Source: Rhyzopertha dominica
Lineage: Eukaryota > Arthropoda > Insecta > Coleoptera > Bostrichidae
Direction of reading: 5' to 3'
Assembly: GCA_025024175.1 (NCBI GenBank)
Contig: QCXZ01000047.1
Location: 1,021,028-1,085,027, forward strand
DNA: 64,000 nucleotides
The notes beneath the pieces were generated by a model, which worked only from the letters and a program-made list of their open reading frames with translations, was not told the DNA's origin and did not search any database. Of the stretch, positions 56,759 to 64,000 are shown piece by piece. Within the stretch, counting starts at the first letter, position 1. Each line of letters begins with the position of its first letter. A program made the position numbers and the translations under genes.

Positions 56759-56766
56759 TATATAAT
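56759..56766 (+). promoter_or_regulatory. Putative TATA box of the P450 gene
   Basis: TATATAAT lies ~72 bp upstream of the first ATG. No strong initiator at the ideal distance stands out, so this is a positional guess. Confidence 0.35.
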
Positions 56767-56837
56767 CGAGATAACAGTTACGCTTCAAAAAGCTAACAAA
56801 CAACTGTTAGTAGTACGCGTTATACATCTGTGCAAGG

Positions 56838-57070
56838 ATGGCTGTTTTTGCTAGCGTGCTATTAACGAACTTATTCGCTATAGTGGTTGCTTTAGTTGCT
56901 GTTACCATAGCCTTTTACAAATGGAAATACGTACATTGGAAAATGAAGGGAATTCCATATTTGGATCCCAGCATTCCTTTCGGAAACATTACCAACCCCT
57001 TTAAAGAAAACAAACAACTAAATGTCGAGTTTGCTAATTGGTATGCAAGGCTGAAGTCGATGAAGCACAG
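56838..57070 (+). CDS. P450 exon 1 (signal anchor and hinge)
   Basis: ATG at 56838 begins MAVFASVLLTNLFAIVVALV, an uncleaved ER signal anchor. The exon ends SMKHR with an AG|GTATTT donor in phase 2. Reading on past the donor gives only a short stop-terminated extension, supporting splicing here. Confidence 0.88.
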
Positions 57071-60000
57071 GTATTTTTGCATTTTTTTATTTTTTGCTGG
57101 AAGTGATGTTTTATTTTGTTTCATACGCTGTTGCTTATTAGTTTCAGTTCAATTAGGGGTGTACTATAACTTTCTTGGTGACAGTTAAACATTTAAAGCA
57201 ACAAAGACCGAAAAAGAAAGGGAAATAAACACAGTAGTTGAAATTTAAAACACGGTAATTACCTTACGTCTGCATTGTCGAAATGTATTGGCTTGTTTGT
57301 TAGCAATCCTATAAATAACCTTGGAAATTCGATGATTGCGAATATTAAGTTCGGTAAGGTTTATAGAAGATTATACGGCCAGAGTGCAATTCACTGCATC
57401 CTTTTTTATCAAATTATATGTGACTGCATTTCGAAAGTCATCCCAGTGTTTTGCATTGATTTACAATAGTTTTTATTTAATCATAAGTATATTCTATTAA
57501 TAGGTAGATTTAAAGCAACAAAATGTTTACAATTCTTGTTTGGTGTCTAATTTGGAATGACAGTAATTGTACTATGCATTCATGAAAAATGGATTTAGTA
57601 AACAAAATATGCAGGACTTGTTATTGAACGTAATTTAACAACTTAATAATCGATTCATATTTCAATAAGCGTCATTCCAAGTAAGTATTGTCTACAAAAG
57701 TAGAATGTACTTAACCAGGGCTTCTGTCACCAATAAATAAACCAATCCTTTTACTCAATTGCCGAGCTTTCGAAGCTGTTTTTGGCTCCTGCTTTAGAGC
57801 CTAAAATATATTATTTTCTTTATTTGTACAACCAAACATAACACTTACTTATAGTACAGAATTAATTAAGTAGGCTTAACAGGAACACATCAAATTATTA
57901 AGAACACAATAAGGGGTAATTAACAAATTAATGTAACATTTAGGGAATATAATAGCTAATAATTAAAAAGACAATTATGTGCCAAATTTATAAAACATAC
58001 AAATAATACAGCTTGGTTAATTTTGATAACGTGAAACATGCAAGGAGGTTCAACGGTGGTGGTTATTAATCACGAAAATTTGTAAGGTGTAAATTTTTTA
58101 TAATTTATGTATATCACTTCTTATACTATTTATACTATTTGCCTGTTTATTAATGTGTACCATTTCTAGAAAGTCATTTTTCTAAATTTATTTTCCTATC
58201 TAAAATTGTAGGATCCTTAAAATTGAATTTGTGGTTAAAATTGAAATAATTATTAAAAATTACCGATGTTGTTTTTCTATTTATCGCGTCCCTTTTGTGT
58301 TCTTTCAATCTATTGTTTAAATGTCTACAAGTCTGACCAACATAAACAGAGTGACATTTATTCCATTTAACCATATATACAATGTTTGTAAGATCCATAA
58401 TTTTAGTTTCTGATTTTAATTTTGAAAATAAATCTCTAACCCTAATTAAAGGGTAATAACTTACTCGAATATTGCAATATTTTACTAGCAATTTATCTAA
58501 TTTGTTACAAAGGCCTTCAATATAAGGAATGGTACAAAATTTGAAAAAATTAGTCTTAGAAACCACTTCGTTAGTCACTTCATGTCTCGTTAAATTTAGA
58601 TTAGACATTGATGAATTCAAAGAAGTTACAAAGTTATTGGCACTAGGTGTTTTGTATAAAAGTCTTTGAACTAAACCAGTTTGGTATAAAATATTTATTA
58701 AAATTGATACAGTAATCAAGAGTTTGCCTTTGCCGTTTCGATGTTATAAAAAAATACAAAAAGAGGCAATTGCATGTATAATTAAAGATTGCTTCCCGTA
58801 ATAGTCCAGTAATACAAGATAAAAATGGGTAATTGTGGGTAAGACACGAACTCGGATCTCGGACATTTGTTCCTGAGCTATCAGGTCGCTCTTTTCCCAA
58901 ATACTGTAGTTTATGGAATAAATACAAGATGAACGCACTATCAAAATTTAGAAGCGTACTCTTCGAACCAAGAACACCTAATTAGTAAAACAATAAACAA
59001 TACATTCTTTAGCTTTTGTTACCAGAATTACACATCGTATTACATTAGTTCGTAATATTGTTTTTAGTGATTCTGATTTATTGCGTTATAAATGCTGTAT
59101 GTGCATTTAGTTTTGAATTGCATAAGAATAAATTTGTTTGCAATAGTTATATGTGGCGGAATAGATTCGAGCACCAAACCTAAACAGGTTCTTGGCCTGC
59201 TGAAAAAAGATCCACTAAAGCTATGCAAAGGCGAAACTCCACCTACAGCCGAAGAATTTTACCAGTATTATCAGACTACCTGTCCTTGAAGAAATAAAGG
59301 TTACCATTTCTGATCCTTCAGCTGAGTATAGTGACGATGAAAATGAAGGTAGGGAAGGAAATAAAAGTTCAACGTTTTTATAGCTTTGTTTATTTTATTT
59401 GGTGTCCAAAATGAATTAAAACGATTGATTCAACAAGAATATCTATGTATACATTTCTTTTTTGATGGAAAATAAAGACTTATTTGCAAGTGTGTCCATT
59501 TTCTCATACATTATAATTTTGCCCTTCATAAAAAGCATGCTAACACGATTATTTGGACCAACCTGATTTACTATCAGTTTGTCTAACTCAAAACTACACT
59601 TTTGGAGTTATCTTGTTTTTGCAGTAAGCCCACGATACACTATCTGTACATATTTACTTATCGTGAAATACTCATCAAAAGTAGGAGGCTCTGATATACG
59701 CCGTTTTTTTGCCTTTATTTATAAAAGCTAGCCAAACATTTGGTATCTATTAAATATTATCTTAAAATTGTTTTTATTACTAGTTAGTAATGGATTCGCG
59801 GAATATATATCAATATAATATAATAGAGCTTATTGCAAGTTAGGGAGTTAGAACAATAAGTAAGCAGCTTGTTTTATTGGTAATCAAATACGGCAAATCA
59901 TGACACAAATTACTGTCATTTTAAATTCCAATGTGATTGCTACATAATGTGAAGCATTTGCAGAGTTTGGAAAATACGTAAGATTACTTACAGGTATGGT

Positions 60001-60205
60001 GGAGTATTTATGCTTTTCAATCCAATACTGTTAGTAACTGATGTTGAGCTAGTAAAGAACATACTAACAAAGGACTTCGCAAATTTCATGGACCACGGTT
60101 TTTATACCAATGAAAGAGATGATCCCTTGTCTGTCAATTTGTTGAGCCTAGAAGGCCAGAAATGGAGAAATCTAAGGGTTAAGCTGACTCCTACTTTCAC
60201 ATCTG
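56838..60205 (+). CDS. Cytochrome P450, clan 3 (CYP6-like), first two exons
   Basis: Microsomal P450s of this clan oxidise lipophilic substrates such as plant toxins, insecticides and hormones, using electrons from P450 reductase at the ER. Exon 1 (56838-57070) starts with a membrane anchor (about residues 5-27), a basic stop-transfer KWKYVHWKMK, then GIPYLDPSIPFGN, the clan's proline-rich hinge. Exon 2 (59994-60205) reads RYGGVFMLFNPILLVTD, KDFANFMDHGFYTNERDDPL and LEGQKWRNLRVKLTPTFTSG, the helix C region with the WxxxR haem-propionate motif. Junction phases agree (2, then 1). About 148 codons of an expected ~500 are seen; the haem-binding Cys region lies beyond the window. Both introns are filled with transposons. 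No defect is seen in these exons. Confidence 0.88.
57725..58740 (-). mobile_element. Second Penelope-like element fragment (3' part) in P450 intron 1
   Basis: The minus strand codes for the PLE linker and GIY-YIG domain (58719-58174) and continues to a noncoding tail at about 57740-57805. The tail keeps a stem GGCTC-TAAAGCAG-GAGCC followed by CGAAAGCTCGGC, the remnant of a hammerhead stem II plus GAAA, but the CTGATGA box is lost. The 5' part with the reverse transcriptase is absent. Confidence 0.75.
58174..58719 (-). pseudogene. PLE C-terminal fragment with GIY-YIG nuclease
   Basis: A 181-codon uninterrupted minus-strand frame reads KFCTIPYIEGLCNKLDKLL (PLE linker, P-I-GL-----K), then RVRDLFSKLKSETKIMDLTN, VYMVKWNKCHSVYVGQTCRH and LNNRLKEHKRD. 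VYVGQT and RLKEH are the nuclease motifs, corresponding to CYIGQT and RLKEH in the PLE at 54.5-56.4 kb but from a different subfamily. It lacks a reverse transcriptase and is only the tail of a once larger ORF. Confidence 0.8.
58815..58905 (-). repeat. Degenerate tRNA-like (SINE?) fragment
   Basis: The minus strand reads CCTGATAGCTCAGG and then ATCCGAGTTCGTGTCT, recalling the A and B boxes of the unit at 47669-47739. The D and anticodon arms do not fold. Low confidence. Confidence 0.3.
59140..59383 (+). pseudogene. Unidentified coding remnant (transposon-like C-terminus)
   Basis: One frame reads STKPKQVLGLLKKDPLKLCK and TPPTAEEFYQYYQTTCP; after a one-base shift, EEIKVTISDPSAEYSDDENE with an acidic end and a stop at 59383. 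It looks like the C-terminal tail of a transposon-encoded protein, but I do not recognise the family. It lies in P450 intron 1. Confidence 0.35.
59994..60205 (+). CDS. P450 exon 2 (helix B-C region)
   Basis: The acceptor TTACAG and donor GTAAGA define an exon that keeps frame with exon 1. QKWRNLRVKLTPTFTSG is the conserved WxxxRxxLxPTFTSG block of CYP6/CYP9-type enzymes. The next exon should begin with a Lys-Met-Lys-type continuation, which I could not find before 64000. Confidence 0.9.
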
Positions 60206-60886
60206 GTAAGACATAACTAGAATTAAAAAAAACATTTGCGGGTTAGTNAAAAGTATGGAATAACAGGTTTATTTCTGTAAATATGAACTCTACAGCAGAA
60301 TGTTCCGAACACAACTTTNTAGTTAATTGCTACTATGGACCTGAACCGAAATATTTTTTTGTTTCGGTTCAGTGTATGTTCAAAATTTCTAGCGTGAATT
60401 GCCTTCCACTTTCTCAGGTTTGAAGTCTCAGTCATAATTGCGGTTTGCGGTTCGGTTTCGGTTTTTATATTCTGTTTAAATTTTAGGCTCGATTTCGGTT
60501 CGCGTGTGATTTAAAAGAAATTAATCAGCTTTTTATGTTCATATATTATTTAGGTAAGGGTAAGGTACGTCCACGGACAATTAAAAAAATACTATAATGA
60601 AAGTAGGTACAGTTAGTTTTGAATGTTTTCCCTTGCGTCACATCAGGTGTGTGCATAGTATAGGTTGAATATATGATATATTCAGCCTATGTAGGTTAGG
60701 TGATGTAGTATGTGTGAGATATATCTCAGTCTTGGACATATTTTCTTATTTTCTTGCACCTTATATACTACTAAATACTAGATATTATAATGACTTGTCA
60801 TTTTTTTAACAGATTAGTTTATATGGTACTAGTGTACTACGTCATGACAGTCAATGACGCAAGAAAAGACCAACTGTAAGTAAGTA

Positions 60887-62237
60887 TACAGGATGTTTCA
60901 CGAATGATAAATAAAATACATTCTCATAGCCAATGTGGTTATTTTACATAATGGCATTGTTTTAAAAATGAATTTGGAATCCACGACGGCTATGCGCTAT
61001 GGTTCCTGTCACTATATTTATTAAAAGTCAAAATGTATTCAAATAATGAAAAACAGATATAATTTTGATTTATGGTGAATGCAAGAAAAATGCTTACGCT
61101 GCTGCCCGTTTATACACACGTTTCCCAAATAGAAGAGCTCCTGCCGATGCATTTTCAAGATACTTGAACTAACTTTAAGGACAAACTGGCCACCACTGAA
61201 AAAGTCAACTGACCCTGACAATGAAATTAGAGAATTGGAAATGATTGACGAAAATCCTCATGTTAGTCAAGAGCAACCGGTATTAGTCTGTCTTCATTAC
61301 ACCGAATAATTAAAGGCAATCAATTTCATCCGTATCACTTGTCTAGGTCTTAAAGGAGACAGATTATCATAAAAGACTGGCTTTTTGTAACTTTTTTCGG
61401 GAACAGCAAAATTTTAATGCGAGCTTTTATGACATTTGCTTCTCAGATGAAGCAAGATTTTCTAATAATGGTGGAGTTAACAAACATAACATGCATTATT
61501 ATGCGCAAGAAAATCCACGTTGGATTCGAGAAGGACATTTTCAAACTATCTACTCGACGAATGTCTGGTGCAAAATATTGGGGAATCAAATTGTTGGGCC
61601 TTATTTTTTTCGCGATAGCAATACTTATCTAAATTTTTTAAGAAACATTTTACCGGTACTTCTCCAAAACGTAAATTTACAAGTAAGACAAGATCTATGG
61701 TTGCAACAAGATGGGGCACCTGAGCATTATCATAGAATAGTGCGAAATCATCTTGATTTGGTTTTGCCTAACCGATGGATAGGAAGAGGTTCAATTAATC
61801 CTTGGTCGTCGAGAAACCCGGACTTTACTCCTTTGGAGTTTTTCTGTGGTGGATGGTAAAAGAGCAAGTATGTCAAACACCGATTGAAAGTGTAGAACAT
61901 TTAGAAAATAAAATACATGATGTATGTAGATCCATCGCTCCAGAAATGTTAATGCATGTTAAAAGATCGTTTTGGGCACAAATTCAAGCTTGTGAAAACA
62001 GCAGAGGGCAACATTTTGAGCATTTATTACATTAATGTTATTGAATAAACATTTTTCAAAATAAAATTTGTTTCACAATACTGAATTTACTTAAAGCAAA
62101 TGATTAAAGTTTATGTCAAAATTTACGAATTTATACAGCTCTCTACGTTTTATATTTTTTAAGACGATGAACAATTATCAATGTTACGTCTGCAAATGTA
62201 TTTTTCGTCAGGGTCATCATTCGTGAAACATCCTGTA
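60887..62237 (+). mobile_element. Mariner element (1351 bp)
   Basis: The terminal repeat TACAGGATGTTTCACGAATG is perfect at both ends (60887-60908 and 62216-62237), with TA target duplications at 60885-60886 and 62238-62239. It carries one mariner transposase pseudogene on the plus strand. It is full length but coding-defective. Confidence 0.93.
61070..62035 (+). pseudogene. Mariner transposase, frameshifted
   Basis: Upstream frames (about 61070-61400) are broken by stops: RFPNRRAPADAFSRYLN is still legible. Then CFSDEARFSNNGGVNKHNMH carries the first Asp, VWCKILGNQIVGPYFFRDSN the core strand, LWLQQDGAPEHYHRIVRNHL the second Asp, and SSRNPDFTPLEFF the third Asp about 36 residues later, close to the DD37D spacing. 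A one-base shift near 61845 leads to VKEQVCQTPIESVEHLENKI and ends at HFEHLLH before TAA at 62033. All three catalytic Asp codons survive; the N-terminal DNA-binding domain does not. Confidence 0.88.
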
Positions 62238-62720
62238 TAATTCACTATTCTAAGAATAAATTGCTAGAAAAAGCGTGAAACATTAAAATTAATAGTTATT
62301 TATTTCACAATTCGTCAATATTATTNTGATGCTTTATGAAATCATATTTTTTCGGTAATATTATATTCTAGTTTTACCTTTGCATATGATATGTATTATG
62401 TAGGTACGTGTTAAAATTCAAAATAATAAAACTCGGCTCATTTCAATTACTGATTTCAGATCAGGTCTTCAGGTGCCCGCGCTACAAAGAAAATGTTATT
62501 ATCCGCATCGTATAATATTACGAACGAAAGTTCGTGATGACCATGTACAGCCACGGCCGTTGAAAATGTCTCAGCATCCACTTTAAATTTCGGTTTCGAT
62601 TCGTGCTTCAGTTGGATTTACAGTTTTCGGTTCGCTTTCCCCTCTTAACTGCAATTCGGTTCCGGTTCGACAGAAACATGCGGTTACGGTTCTGTTACAG
62701 TTCAGGTCACTGATTGCTAC

Positions 62721-64000
62721 TTTCTGTTTTTGCATATCATCGCATTTCCGTGGCAGCGTGTTTTGGCTTTTTAAAATGGTAACCAAGCAATTTTTAGGGA
62801 GTTGTATTGGTCTTTTTATCAGTGAAAATGACCCAGTTTGTGATTAACCGTTTTTTTTAATTAAAAATAAAAAGCGTTTTCAAAATAGGTACTGCAGATT
62901 GCAGGTGTAAATGCTGATTTGATTCTAAAGCTCGTAAACTTTATTCACTTAAATGAATCTGCATGAAATCAAAAAGTCCTGCTGCTTGGCAATAACTTAA
63001 TTTTGCAGCCGGTTAGATTGCACACCTCACTTTTACATACAATCGACTTAAATAAAGCAGGCGACCTAGGAGAGCAATCAGTCATTTCCCAACGTCCTAT
63101 CAACCGAATGGGCAAGACGTTATCAATATACAGGCGAACATTAATTCAAAAATATCGCCAAGTGCCATCTTGTTAAAACAAAAAATTGCGGTTTGGTATT
63201 CCTCGTCAATCTTTTTTAATCGAAAAATAAATGTACAATATTATTTACAATATCGTATGGCTGAAGGTACACTCAAAGACTTAATTAAAGAAATGCCTAG
63301 CTTTGGCACCTGAATTGGGTAACGGTAGATGGCAGTAACCAATTCATTACAGAGCCGATAAACGGCATTGCGCCTTCCTCCGCTAGGAGCGGTTGAGTAG
63401 TTTCCCTAAATATAGAACAACTAGCAATTAGGGCGACGGTCTGCCAGATGATTTATTAGGGTAATATTTGCATATTTAAATAGGCAAAACTCACTGCAAA
63501 CTGAGGAAAGTGATGGCTAGTATCTATCTTGAAAATCAAAACCCACATATTTCAACATTATATTTAAACAATGCAGGAACAAAATATAATTTTTTGTAAT
63601 TTTTGATTGGTATAATTTTAGCGTAAGCTTGTTTTCATGTCACTTTAGTATGAATGTTTTGTTAGTTACTAGTTAGATATATAGTCTGTATACTTTCTCT
63701 TAGAGAAGGCAATGTATTTCACTAAATTTGGAGTCTTCCAATGCAAAAACTTTGGCCGCATCGGGGGCATGATCAGTTTGCAAACGGAAAAATGTTGCTA
63801 TTCCTTATAGAGCATTTTACGTCCTACATTTTTAGCCTTCTGTACTTTCCTCCTATTGTGCATCCGTTTCCCCTGGATTGGTAAAAAAATGTTACGCTTT
63901 ACGATTTTTTGATGTATCATTTTTTGTTAACAAATACTCGGGCACCGCGGTTCTCGGCAACTGTATTTATTTCCAAAGTCATTATCAATCGATCTCACCA
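62721..64000. other. P450 intron 2 continued, no exon recognised
   Basis: I searched for the expected next P450 exon (helix C-D, beginning with Lys-Met-Lys) on the plus strand and did not find it. No other gene or repeat boundary is evident. Confidence 0.45.

Larger units (their letters stand above)
60334..62712. mobile_element. Non-autonomous hAT element carrying a nested mariner
   Basis: Flanked by identical 8-bp duplications ATTGCTAC (60326-60333 and 62713-62720). The ends are TATGGACCTGAACCG on the left and, inverted, CAGTGACCTGAACTG on the right. Subterminal regions are full of CGGTTCGGTTTCGG-type motifs in both orientations. Without the mariner (60887-62237) the hAT part is ~1 kb with no coding sequence. 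It lies in P450 intron 2. Confidence 0.85.

Noticed and set aside
57071..57180. Extension of P450 exon 1 to the next stop
   Set aside because: The residues after the GT donor do not match P450s, while exon 2 at 59994 continues in the right phase.

Overview
This is an insect nuclear genome window, most likely from a beetle. The reasons are two multi-exon host genes of insect families with GT-AG introns, AT-rich DNA, and a short interstitial TCAGG array, the telomere unit of many beetles. The species cannot be named. Isolated N bases are single ambiguous calls, not assembly gaps.

Only two host genes are recognisable, both on the plus strand. (1) A fatty acyl-CoA reductase (FAR) gene spans 22136-40909. 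Its eight exons join in frame to about 535 codons, with the NAD(P)-binding motif, the YxxxK catalytic motif and the C-terminal sterile-type domain. (2) The 5' part of a clan-3, CYP6-like cytochrome P450 starts at 56838. Two exons are visible, and the gene runs off the right edge inside an intron that still has no third exon at position 64000.

The rest is transposon and satellite DNA, much of it nested.
- 0-8.6 kb: a dead IS630/Tc1-type transposase and a 1-kb foldback element.
- 8.6-14 kb: about 40 units of a ~120-bp satellite, interrupted by a tandem element with two hammerhead-ribozyme-like cores 385 bp apart.
- 14-21 kb: a dispersed repeat, inverted Penelope-like termini, a broken hAT element and mariner scraps.
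- 22-41 kb: the FAR gene. Its introns hold LINE fragments, MITEs with clear target-site duplications, a GC-rich inverted-repeat element and a THAP-domain transposon.
- 41-44 kb: a second ~120-bp satellite that looks like a diverged relative of the first, split by a hAT element with near-perfect 8-bp target duplications.
- 45-53 kb: a mariner with an internal deletion, a tRNA-like Pol III unit, a LINE pseudogene and a hairpin with a hammerhead-like core.
- 54.5-56.4 kb: a Penelope-like element (PLE) with reverse transcriptase and GIY-YIG parts.
- 57-64 kb: P450 introns holding a second PLE fragment and a mariner nested inside a non-autonomous hAT.

The most unusual signal is the repeated appearance of hammerhead-type cores (CTGAYGA, then a helix, then GAAA), above all the 385-bp-period dimer in the satellite at 8958-9499, which has the layout of a retrozyme or PLE terminal repeat. 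All calls come from reading the sequence. No database search or folding program was run.
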